Shown here piece by piece: positions 1-12,308 of a stretch of 64,000 nt of DNA; position 1 is the first letter of the stretch; every line of letters starts with the position of its first letter. This stretch comes from Telopea speciosissima. Taxonomy: Eukaryota; Streptophyta; Magnoliopsida; Proteales; Proteaceae. The stretch is from the NCBI RefSeq assembly GCF_018873765.1, contig NC_057926.1, forward strand, positions 50,459,043 through 50,523,042, read 5' to 3'. The notes beneath the pieces are model-generated. The model searched no databases, was not told where the DNA came from, and saw nothing but the letters and a program-made list of their open reading frames with translations. Made by a program: the position numbers and the translations under genes.

Positions 1-185
1 TTACGGTAGGTGCAATTTTCAACTTTCTAATGCTGGGGTTTTTCTCAAATCTAAAAATTTCATAAATCTTAATATGGTAAAACATTGCCAAAAACCAAAA
101 GTGCGGTAAAATATTCATTTGTTTTGATGTCCAAAAACATATTTTCATTCAGAGCGATTTTGACAGCATTCACGCACACCAAATT

Positions 186-334
186 AAGTTTGACCGGTAC
201 ATAGCTCCTTCAATATAAATCAGATTTAAGCAACCTTGGACTTGTTGGAAAGCTATCAAATCAAAGCTTTCTAACAAATCCAAGATTGCTTAAATCTCAT
301 TTATATTGAAGGAGTTATGTTCCGGTCAAACCTT
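186..334. repeat. Foldback repeat (MITE-like), about 67-bp arms
   Basis: The segment from AAGTTTGACCGG to CCGGTCAAACCTT reads nearly the same on both strands: a left arm at about 186-252 pairs with a right arm at about 268-334 around a short AT-rich loop. A few mismatches separate the arms. No open reading frame fits it. It looks like a small non-autonomous foldback element; superfamily unknown. Confidence 0.8.
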
Positions 335-434
335 ATTTGATACCATGTCCAAAAACAATATACAGTATCAAACTTGGATCAAAACCACAATAAATATTTT
401 TAGTGTTCTCTATGTGAAACTAATGCATGGATTG

Positions 435-915
435 AATTTAAAATGTCAAAATAGACAACACAACAAGAATCAGGGCAAAAAAACAACTTCTGGGCCTCAA
501 AACCAAGATTCGAGTTAGCCTGGAGAAAGTACCAGGTTTCGACCGAGATATGGTCGAAACCGAGACGAACTCGTTTTCTAGCTGGTCGAAACCTAGTCGA
601 AACCCGAGTTTTAGAACCTTGTATAGGCCTAGTTCAAGGAGGTCCAACCATGTTTCGGTCAATTGAAACATGGTCAAAACTGTCGAAACCACTGATACAT
701 GGTCAAAGCTCTGCACTTTTAAAAATCTACCTCTAACTTGTCTCGAAAACTTGGGAAACCGAGATATCTCGGTGGTTTCAACAAGTTTCGACCGAGTTCT
801 TGATCCATGCGCTGAAGCAAGTTTAGTTTCAATCCCTAAGTGGGTCATCCGACATTTGGTTGCTAGTAAAATCCTCAAGAAGCATGAAGAAGTTGCATGT
901 TTATTTGATCCACGA
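435..915. repeat. Degenerate repeat rich in TCGAAACC / CGAGATATCTCGG words
   Basis: The words GTTTCGACCGAG, GGTCGAAACC and CGAGATATCTCGG recur in both orientations. They produce overlapping open frames on both strands (minus 438-878, plus 670-924) with no recognisable domain, so these frames are read as chance. Probably an eroded dispersed repeat. Confidence 0.45.
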
Positions 916-1300
916 TTGGTTTAAATTGTACAAGGTAAATAAACATAAGATAAGATTCTGCTCAAACTGACCAAATGTGATGAGGATTGTCAAAGTTAAT
1001 AGCCTAGCCAATGTAGTATTTACAATTTTAGAGGTTATGGTCTTTTTGACTGGAGAGTTTGCCACTACCAACATTTATAATCCAACGGATGTAGATCCAA
1101 GGTTCAAGGTAGTAGTGGAGCTAAAATTGGTAGAAGGAAAGACAGATGACTTTCAACTGCAGAGTGAAGAATGAAGTCAGAAGTTCCAAATTTCAACAGT
1201 ATATAACATGAAGGATTGTTAATCAAGAATTCAATATTTAGCAGACAACTAGCTGGCCATTCAATGGGACTGCAAACAAAGTAACAAACTATGCCACATC

Positions 1301-1668
1301 CTGAGGTGGTATGGACATGTTCAACGGAGACCATTGGATGCCCCAGTTCGAAGGAGTGATTTGATTCAGATTGAAGGTACTAAAAGAGCTAGGGAGAGAC
1401 CTAAAATGACCTTAGGAGAAGTGGTGAGGAAAGACATGCATAGTTTAGGTCTTGTGTCTAGTCTAACGTCAAATAGAGCTGATTGGAGGGCAGGAGTAGT
1501 GTAGCCGACCCCAGTTAAATTGCTTTAGACTGATCTGTAGCTGTGGTTGTTATGTTCCATTCCTTTCTTCTTATGGCAATCGTATTTATTTTTAATTATT
1601 ATTGTGTCCTAGTAAGGATTTGTGTAGCTGACCGCATTTAGTTGGGATAAGGCTGAGTTGTTGTTGTA
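1301..1668 (+). mobile_element. 3' end of an RTE-type LINE (truncated)
   Basis: From the CTG at 1301 an open frame of 67 codons runs to a TAG at 1502. It encodes the end of an RTE-like polyprotein: LRWYGHVQRRPLDAPVRR, then a REVVRKD-like stretch and the ending NRADWRAGVV. It is followed by the typical tail GTAGCCGACCCC ... TTGGGATAAGGCTGAG and a TTG-rich 3' end. Only this 3' part is present, as expected for 5'-truncated LINE copies. A second such tail, in reverse, lies at 37.6 kb. Confidence 0.8.
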
Positions 1669-1699
1669 TGCCTGAACTCAACGTTAAACATGAATATCT

Positions 1700-2147
1700 T
1701 TGGAGGGGGGGGGGGAAAGTACTATGTTGTATTAAAAAATATCTTGGTTCTTAGTGTTTTTTATGTAGTAACATAGAAGCTTCATTCACTTTTGGCAGTG
1801 TTCTAGATACAAGGAAGAATTGTAATAATTCTTCCCACAAAGGGAAGTTTGGGTTGTTAAATGAGAGATATCCTTGTATTGGAATTAGATATTTATTTCA
1901 GTTTTAGTAGGCAGGTGCTATTCTTGGAGAGGGGGGGGGGGGGTACTGTGTTGTATTAAAAAATATCTTGGTTCTTAGAGTTTTTTATGTAGTAACATAG
2001 AAGCTTCCTTCACTTTTGGCAGTGTTCCAGTTACAGGGAAGAATTGTAATAATTCTTCTCACAAAGGGAAGTTTGGGTTGTTAGATGAGAGATATCCTTG
2101 TATTGGAATTAGATATTTATTTCAGTTTCAGTAGGCAGGTGCTATTC
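1700..2147. repeat. Tandem duplication, two units of about 224 bp
   Basis: Positions 1700-1923 and 1924-2147 are near-identical direct repeats. Each begins with a G-run, contains AAAAAATATCTTGGTTCTTA and ends TAGGCAGGTGCTATTC. The unit holds no coding sequence that I recognise. The G-runs differ in length between the units. Confidence 0.9.
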
Positions 2148-3095
2148 GAAATTGGGACTCTCTCTCTCTCTCCCTCTCTCAACTTCCCTGAGCTTAGACC
2201 CATGACAGTTGGAACTAGCATGTCTATCCAACCTATCCTTCTCCAGCTGGTCCTGACAAGTGTCTTCAGATGCTAAGATGTGATGAAAGAAGCTTCACTT
2301 ACCATAAACATGAAGCATAAGCCTCAAGGGTAAGAACCTAAACTTAGGATGAAAACAGGTCACATTCAGTACAAGTTTATGCCAACCCATACACAAAATA
2401 CCGATTGGCCCAACCTCAATCCACCAAACTAAAGACAACCCTGGTTGGGCAGGTTGAGTGGGGAAGAAGGCAGAACAAGTTCTGCCCAGCAAAGGATAAT
2501 ATGAAGAACCTAATCAGAAAGTAATTTATTAAAATTTCTTCTTTTTTTTTCTTTTTTGGATGGGGTGGAGTAAGAACTAAGAAACTAGAGGAAAGGAGTA
2601 GATTATGGACTATGAAAAATCATGTTTAAACATAACCTAAATCCACCAGGGTCAACCAGATACTGTCCAATCAAGAATATCAGTCTAGTTACACAAGCAC
2701 TACTTCTGTTAAATGGCAGCTTAATTGGCACCTATTCAATAAGGAGACTTTAGCTGAAAAGGAAAGCTTGGGCTGACTTCAGCTATCCAACTATTTGTCT
2801 CTATATCAATATGAATACTCACCTACCCAAGCTTAGCACCACATGCCATAGTTCTGCTATATAGCAGCTTAGTTCGCACCAAACATAGAGGTCCACATAT
2901 GGTCCAAGTCACCCCCTACTCATACGGAAAATTTAAACCTAAAAGCATTTTGCCTCGGGAAAAAATAATGCTTTAAAAATGATTAAAATTCAATTCTTGA
3001 AAAATGGCTTAGCAGTTAATAAAACAAAGAAAATGGCCCAATACATGGTAGGGCATAGAGCTGGAATGGAACACAAATTTTGACATGTGTATCAA
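2148..3095. other. Stretch without recognised gene
   Basis: A short CT-rich microsatellite lies near 2160-2180. The rest is AT-rich with no coding signal seen on either strand. This stretch was searched for the missing 3' exons of the BPA1-like gene without success. Confidence 0.5.
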
Positions 3096-3227
3096 AGTTG
3101 TCACGGCATCTAGGCAACCCAAGAAGTTGGAGTAGGCCTAGACGCAAGGTGGCACCAAAAAGGCGTCTAAACGCCCGCCTAGTCAACCAAGGCACCTGGA
3201 CACCTAGGCGACACCTTGACAACTATG
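3096..3227. mobile_element. MITE of the TTGTCAAGG/CCTAGGCG family
   Basis: The ends are inverted: AGTTGTCACGGCATCTAGGC on the left and CCTAGGCGACACCTTGACAACT on the right (read from about 3206). The interior is full of CCTAGGCG-like words. Related copies lie at 4614-4747 and about 36139-36775. Non-autonomous, no coding sequence. Confidence 0.65.
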
Positions 3228-3519
3228 ATGTGTACCCAGAGGCTCCTATGACTATCCAATATCTGAATGCCATAGTAACCCTTTATGTGGCATAAATTGA
3301 GGGAAACCCACAAAATTTGGATAGGTGGTCACCATACTTAAAGACTAAACTTCTCCAGCTTTTATGCTTCTTATTTGAGCCTCAGATACTTTGGGAACAT
3401 CTCAAGGGTCCAAATGCCTTGTACACACAGGTTGAAATTCCCTACTGCTATAGCAATTGAGAAATAACCATACATGCAAAATAGATGAACATAGAATTTG
3501 AAGCAAGTCCCAAAATTAC

Positions 3520-6500
3520 CGGATTTGCTGGAATAGCTTCAGGAGGCAACTGGTAATTCAAAACTGGTGTTATAGAGACAGAAAGATCAACAATGGTGGA
3601 TCCCTGCATGAATTTTTTGGAGACAGTCAAACAAAAAAAGAATCATAGTGGGGATATAAATGTCCGTTCCTGTTACCCTAAGGTTTAGCCCTCCAGATCC
3701 TAACCACTATTCCAAGAATAAACAATTTTACTCACCGACAAAAGAACTGCTGTATCTGTTCCTTGTGAATCCTTGAATGTAACATATGCAAGCTGAGACT
3801 TTTCAGATTCCCTAAATTTAGGTGATGCAAGTTTTCTTCAGTATTGAAGCAGTAAACAAACCAGCTAGCAGTTCCATAATAACTGACCAACCTTAGCATT
3901 TCAACATATTGAATATCACCAGAGAAAGAGAAGAATTCTTTGATGTCCCGCTCTGATGCAGCTAACGAAATATTGCTGACTTTCACTGTCCTTATCTGAC
4001 ACAAGAAAGAGTAAAATAGTGCATGATGGAAAAAAAATTCCCAAAAATTCCAAGAAAAACTGCAATATGAGTTTATCAAACAATTTAACATATCAAGTGT
4101 GTTGAAAGCATTAAATTCAAAATCAGCATCCCAATAATAGCAGAACATAAAAGTTTGACAAATCCTTGGAGCAAAATGAAAGCAGTCTTAACAACAGAAA
4201 CATGCTTATGACACAAAACATAAAAATAACATGAAACTGCAGACAGTAAACCATGAGATGAGACTGCAGACAGAGATTGCAGTAAAACAGTAAATTGACT
4301 GAAAAATTACATTGATCTCCAATATTAAAAAGAAAATAATTAACAGAAACTCTCTGTTTTAAAGAATTAATTAGGGCTCTTAATAAGGAAGACACCCCCA
4401 CCCCCCACCCCTTTCACCAATTCCACATATATCTATCTACTGTCTTTCTAGTTTTCCACTTTACCAAACTAGGGTAAAGATTTCAACTATACTTGCTCCC
4501 ATCTGCATGAATGCACACTTCCCTCCCTCCTCTACCCTCCCCTTCTACTTATTAATTAATGGCATATTTGTTGAGGTGTCGCCTAGGTGCCTTGATTTTT
4601 TCCCTCCTCCAACCATAGTTGTCAAGGCGTCGCCTAGGCACCTTGGTCGCCTTGATTTTGGACCCTCTCTAACAACTTGGGTCACCTAGACGCCATGAAA
4701 ATTATGCCTCCAGCGCCAAGAATCGCCTAGAGACCGTGACAACTATGATTAATGGTAGGGCCCACAAGAAGGGTAGAGGTGAACAAGATTTGTAGGAATT
4801 CAAGAGGGAGAGAGAGAAAGAGAGTTTTTGACACCCTCAGTTAATGACTTTCTTTGTTCAACTAGGCTTGTTCAAGATTTGTGAAAGGAGAGACAGGCAG
4901 TATTGTGGTGGATTAGCTTCCGGAGAAAGAGCAGAGTTTACTTCCCTAAGAGGGGACTGGAAGGGGATAGAGCTTGAGCGTGGAGCTCTGAAACCCATTT
5001 TAGAGGTACTAAAGGAATTTAATTACATATGCACACCCCTTTTTTAACACCATTAGAAGGGGAGGTTTAGAGAGTTTTTTTTTTTCCTTTTAAGAGCCCA
5101 ATTATTTATTTTTAAATGGGGAGATTTATAAATTACTTTCTGAAGAATGGAGATCAGAGCAAATTTCTCTAATTGATTCCATTTCCTAGAGCATGGTCTT
5201 TCTTTGTACATCAACATGATCACTGGATTTTTGCATCTGAATTTATTTTGAGTGAAAAGATATTGCATCAATAGTGGAACCCAGCTAGTGAAGAGAGGAC
5301 TGTTATAATTTCAACCAGATAATGGAATTTCAATTAAATTGTAGCCTCACATCTGAAACATTGATCGTCCAATTTGATGTAGCAGTTACTGGGGAATCCC
5401 GGCCTTTGCTTGGATCACTTTGATCCACTGGGACCTGCACATAAATGCCCATTAGGTGCTTCTTGAGGAGAAAAAGAAAATCAAAGCATTCAAGCAAAAC
5501 ATAGATTAATACTGTTGTTGTGTTTGATATACATTGTTGTAGCCCTTACGTAATAGCTTGAGCTTTTGGGATAAACGATTGTGACATGGTACCAGAGCTA
5601 GGAGGTCAGTTGTTCAATTTTTGGTAAGCATGAGGGGTTTCTGTTATGTGTTGTTGACTTGTTGGTCCCCTCCGCTTTGTACTCCTTGGTGCCACGTGAT
5701 GGTGTCACGTGCATAGCCCTGTGTGTGTGAGGGCCTGCACATGCTCCGAAGGGGTCTTTTTGTGTGTTGATATGCATTGTTGTAGCACTTACTTAACAAC
5801 TCAAGCTTTTGGGGATAAGTGGCTGTAACAAATACAACTGGTTTGAATTTTCAATGATGACATAGAAGCAGTTATTTTGCAATACCTAGACCAAATATGG
5901 TGAATACAGGTATAAGGCAAAGTATCAGACAAAGGCTCCTTACTTGGAAAGGCATCAGTAACCATTGACAGTCCAAAATAAAAAGTGGAAGGTAATGTCC
6001 CTAGATTCTGCTTATAATCTACCCGATTATTCACTTCAATATGCCTCAATCAGGTTCTAGATCCACATGTCATGATGAGGTTAAACAGTCCATCATTCAA
6101 GACTTCAGATCAGACCATGCATGGTTTAGCCAAGGATGTCACTACTAGTACTACAATCTTGCTATTCAAAATTACAGAAAAAAATGCCCTAATCTCCTAA
6201 TAAACTGATAAGTAAAAAGAAGTATAGGAAAAGAAAACACAGCAAGAATAGATGCATCAACAAAGAGCAACAACACTTTCTCTATGTGGAAAGATTATAA
6301 GAACTTGGAGAAGCACATATTGCTAGGGTATAGGAGCTGGAGCAGCTAAATATGTTTCACAACCATATGTTTCTTTTTCACATGCAGTTGGCAGAGAAAT
6401 CCAAATGTAGTGCCCCACTCTTCAGGATAAATCAGATGAGACAGTAAAAGAGAAAGCACGTAATGGACCATGAACCATTCTCTCTCCCCTCCCCTCCCCT

Positions 6501-8705
6501 CCCCCCCACCCCCCTGCGTTCGGACTGTGGATCATTCTGAAAATCACTATAATGCAGTTGATACATTTTTTTCATCTCCATAAAGTTTAACTGTGACACA
6601 CTCTATATAATGTTTCTGCTCTTCAATTGACTATCAATCCATTCTTCCATGCCAGGACAAAGCATGTGGAAATTGGCTACCACTTTGTCTGTGAGAGGGT
6701 CGCATCAGGTTCTCTTGAGACTCAGTACATCCCCTTCCATCAGCAACTTGTGGATATCTTCACCAAGGCACTGCCAAGGACATTCTTTCATCTCCTTATG
6801 AATCAAACTTGGCCTTTGGCGGCTGCCCCGGACAAATTTGCTGGAGCATGTTGAAACAGCGACTTAGTTACCACCTCACAGCTCAGCAATGTGTGAAAAC
6901 TTCAGTCAACCCACGGGTGCAATCTCTCCATAAATCTCTCCAAACTCACAGCTCACCTCACAGATCAGCAAAGTGTGAACAATCTCCAACGGATGCAATC
7001 TCTCCAAAATGATCTTCTTTGTAATCTTAATCTTCTCCTAAAATCATGTAACCGTGCAACCACTCACTTCCCTTCTGTTTATCTATTTAAGAAAGGTAAA
7101 GACATGTACAAATCATTCGAGACTTAAAATTATCAAAGATTTCTTCTGTACGAAGAATCCACTGTTCTCTATTGGTGTGTCATAGAATAGAACTCAACTT
7201 CTAAATTGGTAGTTTGTTGATAGTTTTTTTATTCATGGATAGGAAAACCAGAAACACAAATTGTTACCAAAAACTGAGCTAGAGACCTTGACTTATCATA
7301 CATTTTTAAAACAATTAACATTCAGATTGAAGCTGCCAAATCGGTAACCCTTTTTTTCCCCCTTGGAGCTTGGGGATTGGTTTGTAGACTTAGTTTTTTC
7401 TGAATTTTTCAAATACGATATCTACTCCTTTCGGTAGCCATTGACCGACTGTGCATCTGTTGTTGCAGTACCAGGTCCAAAAACTGACAAGGCTTGTGGT
7501 ATGCCACTATGTCATCTGCCAGCAGATCAACATGAAAGCATTAACCATTACAGAAAATCGACCACTTTAATGCCAATATGACCAAGATTCGGCTTTAAAA
7601 TAAAAACAATCAGGGAACTGTCACAATTTAAGATAGCAAGTCATAGTGATTATGACTCCTCCTAAAGAAGCATCTTCACAAAATAAGGATCTCCATCTAT
7701 ATTCTTCCAAGTGATCCAAATCCTTCAAGAACAAATCTATCGTGAAATATGCTACTTTAACCCAATCTGTGGTCAAGGCCCATTAAAGGAGTTAGCACAA
7801 CAACTTTTCTAGCTACCCTGGTTGCTTACTGACAACACACTTAACCCATGGTACCATAAAGCAATTCACATAAAATATGGTAAACAATTTTGGAAAGTGT
7901 TTTTTTTTTTTTTTTTTTTTTTTGGGGGGGGGGGGAGGGGGTGAAAATGGTGGCCCCTAAACCAGGAAAGTCATTTTTTGTATTCTCTTATTGGTTAATA
8001 TAGTTTGGTTTATAATCCAATCGATGGAAATTCCAAACTTTCTCAAAAGAAAAAAAGGAGATTAAAAGGTAAACCATAATGTAATATAAACTACACAATG
8101 TCCCAAAACAACAGCCATGAAAACACTCTGGTCGAATCCTTGAAAGCAGAATATTGTCAATTCCATTGAAATGAGTTATACCGTTTACCAAATAACTAAC
8201 AGTGAATTCCAGACAAAAACCAAAAGCAACGAGCTTCAGAAGTCTTGGATAAAGGGTAACAAATGCAAATGACGAACTTGACGATGAAGAATCTACAACT
8301 CAAAAGTCTGGCGTTCACGCCATCCCTCAATTGCCAAACAAGAAGCATTTCCATTTCAAGATCCACATTGACTATTCCTCTTCGGATCACACAGAACACA
8401 CCTAAGACAACGATCCCAACAATCTACATTGTATGTTACAGATCCTCAACAGTGTACATTACTAAACAATATTAATCTTCAATAATTTTACTTATCATCA
8501 AATTTAAAGAGAAAAATGAGCAATACTAAACAAAATTTTAATCCAATGCATCAGTTCGCATTAATGAACAACAACGATTGCTACAGCCCAATTTAAAATT
8601 TACACAGACCTAATAAGCAACTGGCTTCTGAAGCAAATTTTAACTCCCAAATTCATGAACAGAACAAAAACAGAAGGTGATAATAAATCAATAACTTACA
8701 GACAT
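3520..8705 (-). CDS. BPA1-like RRM protein (binding partner of ACD11), 3' part not found
   Basis: Five coding exons join in phase: 8700-8705 (ATG TCT only), 5351-5434, 3892-3995, 3736-3811 and 3520-3603, giving 118 residues. All splice sites are GT-AG. The second exon gives a polar leader. An RRM then starts at IRTVKVSNISLAASERD (about residue 31) and runs through EFFSFSGDIQYVEM, SQLAYVTFKDSQGTDTAVLL and STIVDLSVSITPV, ending near NYQLPPEA. This order is typical of Arabidopsis BPA1 and BPL proteins, RRM proteins that bind the sphingolipid-transfer protein ACD11 and restrain cell death. The family continues with an alanine-rich helical tail of roughly 130 residues; no exon for it was seen from 3519 down to position 1. 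Intron 1 (3.3 kb) holds copia debris. The gene may continue beyond the window or be truncated. Confidence 0.85.
4614..4747. mobile_element. MITE of the TTGTCAAGG/CCTAGGCG family
   Basis: Left end CATAGTTGTCAAGGCGTCGC, right end GACCGTGACAACTATG; the two are inverted copies of each other. It lies in intron 2 of the BPA1-like gene. A further piece of the same family (GAGGTGTCGCCTAGGTGCC) directly precedes it at about 4572-4592, suggesting nesting or a broken second copy. Confidence 0.7.
5521..5830 (+). mobile_element. LTR-retrotransposon remnant: LTR end, primer-binding site and second LTR end
   Basis: A sequence ending AAACGATTGTGACA at 5586 is followed directly by TGGTACCAGAGC (5587-5598), one base from the usual initiator-Met tRNA primer-binding site of copia elements. 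The same LTR end recurs at about 5766-5830 (GATATGCATTGTTGTAGCAC ... GGATAAGTGGCTGTAACA). Only about 165 bp separate them, so the body was lost. It lies in intron 1 of the BPA1-like gene. Confidence 0.6.
6640..7190 (+). mobile_element. Ty1/copia fragment: end of RNase H plus probable 3' LTR
   Basis: The frame at about 6642-6800 gives ARTKHVEIGYHFVCERV, YIPFHQQLVDIFTKALP and FHLLMNQ, which is the very end of a copia polyprotein (conserved TKHIEIDYHFVRE and DIFTKAL motifs). A probable LTR begins TGTTGAAACAGC at 6849; its end near 7190 is uncertain. Dead fragment inside intron 1 of the BPA1-like gene. Confidence 0.8.
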
Positions 8706-8939
8706 TTGATATTAGTTGAAGGAATCCGCAGAAACAATGTAGATCTCTGAAGAAATTAGAAATTAAATCTAAGAACTCTAAAGGAGAGAGAAATTTCCAC
8801 CAAAGATTAACCAAACGCAGATGATGGAAAATATTTAACCAAGAAAAAAGAAAAAATCAAGGAAAAAAAGGAATTGAGATTGAGGATTGTAACTGTTGGT
8901 GACAGAAAGGTTGATTTTAGTTTGTCTGTAACTGAACGC

Positions 8940-9855
8940 CACGTCTGGACCGACTGATCTCAGCGGGAAGTTCGCGCGCCCTTCGAAATATTTGTAAAAG
9001 TGTAAGGTTTCGAGTGGTGGGAGTTTGTCGTCGAAAAGTCATCGGTTTCTACTACTTAAATTCTCCCCTAGGTTTATTAAAGCTGAAACGAAGCCCAAAA
9101 CAAAACTAAATATGAGTGCATGATTGCATGACCGTGACCCACTGAAGTAAAAGGGGGTCAAAATAGAATCGAAATCGATTGTTGGAATCGGGACCAACGA
9201 ATCGAACCAAACTATTTCGTAAAAAAAACATACGATTATGAATATTCAAAATAAAAAAATCGTCGGTTAATCAAATAAAAACCTGATAGAAAATCGATAT
9301 TAAGAATATTCTAATTTGTTTCAGAAAAGGGTTAATCGTCATCTGAAATGGTAGGACTCTTTATTGAGATTTTTTTGAATTTCAATTTGAGTTCCAAATT
9401 CATGAAGGGACAAAGGGTTCTAGTAATCACTCTAAAATATCATTGTAACGAGTATGTCTTAGTAGACTTTGTTAATGAATTGAGTGGGGTATGGATTGGT
9501 GATGTTCTTAGGTTGGCTTCCCTTATGGTACTTTGTGGCCTTGAGTAATCACTTAAAAATATCATTACAACCAATATGTCAAAGTGAGCTACCCTATTAC
9601 AAACTGCATATAAATTGATTTTTAACTGGATAATAAAAACTGAATAGAAATCACTAAAACTGCATTAGATACAAAATATTTTGATTTTGAGTGATTTTTA
9701 TCCGGTGCAGTTTTGATTTCTATCTTGCAAAATGAGTACCGAAATGGAACCACACCGCATAATCAAAATCACACCATTTGACACCCTTACACTAACCCAC
9801 ATGATCAACATTTTGTGACCCTTTAAAACACGACAGTCTCTTGGATGTGGGACCC
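8940..9855. other. Upstream region of the BPA1-like gene; no gene seen
   Basis: Positions about 8706-8930 are the likely 5' UTR and promoter of the minus-strand BPA1-like gene. From about 9147 (TAAAAGGGGGTCAAAA) to about 9792 (TTTGACACCCTTA) the ends are roughly inverted, and the interior repeats ATCGAAATCGAT-like words. This resembles hAT-type MITEs, but no convincing target-site duplication was found. Confidence 0.4.
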
Positions 9856-9859
9856 TTTA

Positions 9860-10740
9860 AATTTTTTTTTATGATAAAAAAAGAAATTTATTAAACTAAA
9901 GAGAGGGATAAACATAAGTATTGTTTGTTTCTTTAGCCTTTTTAGCTAAGTTAGACACCACTAATGAATAGAATGGATCCCCCAAATTACTAAAACTCAA
10001 ATCCTGCCCTATATAATTAATATCCAAAAAATAGTATAAGAGCGGTCAAGCCCAAGGCTTCGTAGTTGGAGATGGAAGAAAATTGGAGATCTGCCGATTC
10101 GAGCACCACACTTCTTTCACCTTCAATCCTAAACGTTGAGCATGCTCGAGACCAATATGAATATTAAACAGCTCTAGCTCCAAAGGACGAGAAGTTTTGA
10201 TTGATCCTGTAGCAACAAAATAAATTTGTCATTTAGCAAAAAATGTTAGAGCTTTAACTTGCTACATTTCTCATGAATCGGATTTCCAGCGTGAACTAAT
10301 TGACCTCAATTAATTGTTGACCTGAGAGCTTCTTGGAGCAAGTGAGCGACCGTGGCTGAGCTTCTTGGGCTGACCTGATGACTTAAATTAGGGTCTATAT
10401 TTTCCAGTTGAAGATGAAATCGTTACGAGCAATCCATCTGATCCAACAAATAAAAGAGGCCAAACCGGCACACTTGTCTATTCCCAGCTCTAGCTCCAGT
10501 CCGAATGGAATCCCAACCTTTAATCCATAAATGGGATTTTGGTTCTTTTAGCGTACGGATTAAATAGGACGAAACACTTCCAAACCACACAGCTCTAGCG
10601 AACTTGCAACCCAAAAATATATCGGTTGTTTCTGTAGGAGCCCTGCACCTTTGGCATGAATGATTGAGAGGGACTTGACGGCGTTGAAGGTCCCTCAAAT
10701 CTAGCTTTCGAGCACAAACCCGCCACATAAGGTCCTAATT
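9860..10740 (-). mobile_element. L1-type LINE remnant (RNase H-like and zf-RVT region)
   Basis: Minus strand 10728-10423 encodes MWRVCARKLDLRDLQRRQ, then CQRCRAPTETTDIFLGCKFA and RAVWFGS. This is the zinc-binding domain (zf-RVT) at the end of plant L1 reverse transcriptases. About 10260-9900 follows with a degenerate RNase H-like region containing LEHAQRLGLKVKEVWCSN and SPTTKPWAWP. An A-rich 3' end (poly-T on the plus strand) lies near 9868-9885. A related copy sits at 11.5-12.1 kb. Confidence 0.7.
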
Positions 10741-11087
10741 CTCAGCAAAGTTTTGCAAGCCCAAATCGGCTTCCAAACAATGTCCTAGACTTGGATTCAA
10801 GATTGTATGCATGGTTCAGCAGATGATGGTAAGTTGAGTTAATTGTAAAGATGTTATTCCTTGAGGCTCCTCAAACTAGAGAATCTGAACCTGGGATAAG
10901 GCTAAGTTGAATTTTCATTATCGCTTGTGCGTTAGATGGATGAAAGAAGCGTTTAAGAACTGCTTGGTTCTGCACTCGATTTTCAAAATTGATCAGTTCT
11001 ACTACAATAGATAATGTGCAAGCCTCAGCCACCACCACCTCCACCAAATTTTTGGGTATTCAGATTTCAATGGCATATTTGAAATCC

Positions 11088-11310
11088 GATGTGGATGTGA
11101 CGTTCACCTCATTTGTCTATCTCTCCATCTTCTCCCACAATAAGGGGCAGATATTTCATTTCATAGAAGGGAGACCTGTGCTCAACTCCCAGGCTGCAGA
11201 TCCAAATCTTTCCCTAACGCCTCCCTGTCTACCTCTCTCCTGCCACCTTATTGTGGGAGAAGATGGAGAGATGAAAATATGAGACACTGACATTCACTAC
11301 ACAGCCCAAT
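11088..11310. mobile_element. Foldback MITE, about 220 bp
   Basis: TCTCCATCTTCTCCCACAAT near 11122 is repeated in reverse complement near 11246-11268 (ATTGTGGGAGAAGATGGAGA). Weaker pairing extends outward on both sides (GTGACGTTCACCTCATTT against the complement of its partner). No target-site duplication was fixed. The small plus-strand frame across it (10989-11282) is not regarded as a gene. Confidence 0.7.
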
Positions 11311-11457
11311 AGGAATCTCAATCTCTAAGTAAAATTGCAAATTCTTTTTTGGCAACCTTAGTTACAAAAGATTTTCCTTATATACCTATTTCATCAATAG
11401 CACCTTTTGGAAATCCCTGTAAACCCAGCCTAAGTTGATAGTTGATATTGGACCTCT

Positions 11458-12090
11458 TGTTTTTTTTTTGTTTTCGCTTTTTTTTTTTTCTGTGATAAAA
11501 GAAAATATATTAACCTAGGTAATAGAAATATACAGAGTTCTTAGCTTGGGCATACTTAGCTAAATCAAGGGCTACTGCCATACAAAAAGGATCCCCCTTA
11601 TGTTCAGACGAGATATCGTGTCCTGCATTGTTTATATATACAATAAGTCTTTTAGAAGAGGACAAGGCCAAGGCCATGGATTAGTGGTTGGAGATGAAAG
11701 AAAATCAGTGATCCGATGATTGGAGCACCACACTTCTTTTATCTTCAACCCTAAGCTTAAAGCATGGTCAAGACCTGTTCGTATACTAATCAATTCTGGA
11801 TCCAAGCAACAAGACGACTTAATAAACCCTGCAGCAAATAACATAAACCTACCATCTAACAAAAAGATATAGGATTTCTTGTTGTTGAAGCCCTGAACAA
11901 TATTGGAACACCCCCCCCCTCTCTCTCCTCCAGACAAAAGCTCCCTTTCAATCCTGTGCTTTTCAATCATAGTGAGTAAATTAGAAGCAACTAGTGACCA
12001 TATGATTATCATGCAACTAAACATGTTTGTATATATTCCCAATCAAAGGATTTGGGCTTCAATGGCTGACAAAATCAAAGCTATATGAGC
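11458..12090 (-). mobile_element. L1-type LINE remnant (RNase H-like region and A-rich 3' end)
   Basis: Minus strand 11940-11632 gives SYIFLLDGRFMLFAAGFI, then LDHALSLGLKIKEVWCSN and SSPTTNPWPWPCPL. This matches the same stretch in the 10-kb copy, so both are members of one family. The remnant continues degenerately to about 11520 and ends in poly-T on the plus strand (11459-11490), the expected A-rich LINE tail. Confidence 0.6.
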
Positions 12091-12268
12091 CATAATCTGT
12101 GATTATATGCCCATACAAAATGGTAAAGGATGAGACCTTCACCACTTAATGGTCATCCCAACATGTGAATCTCTTGGACACATTTGACTCAAAGGTGCAG
12201 ATTTCTGTGCCAACACTCGAATGAACTCCATGTCAAATCGGATGCTCCAAATAATGGGTGTAGGCATA

Positions 12269-12308
12269 TTCTGCTGGGCTACCCAAATATAGAGGTAGCC
12301 CAGCAGAA
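12269..12308. repeat. Short perfect hairpin, 15-bp arms
   Basis: TTCTGCTGGGCTACC at 12269-12283 is followed, after a 10-base loop, by its exact reverse complement at 12294-12308. It lies about 400 bp downstream of the BAG-protein stop codon. It could be the centre of an eroded MITE. No other function is implied. Confidence 0.8.

Noticed and set aside
438-924. 146-aa minus frame and 84-aa plus frame
   Set aside because: They are readings of a repeat rich in TCGAAACC words; no domain, no splice or promoter context.
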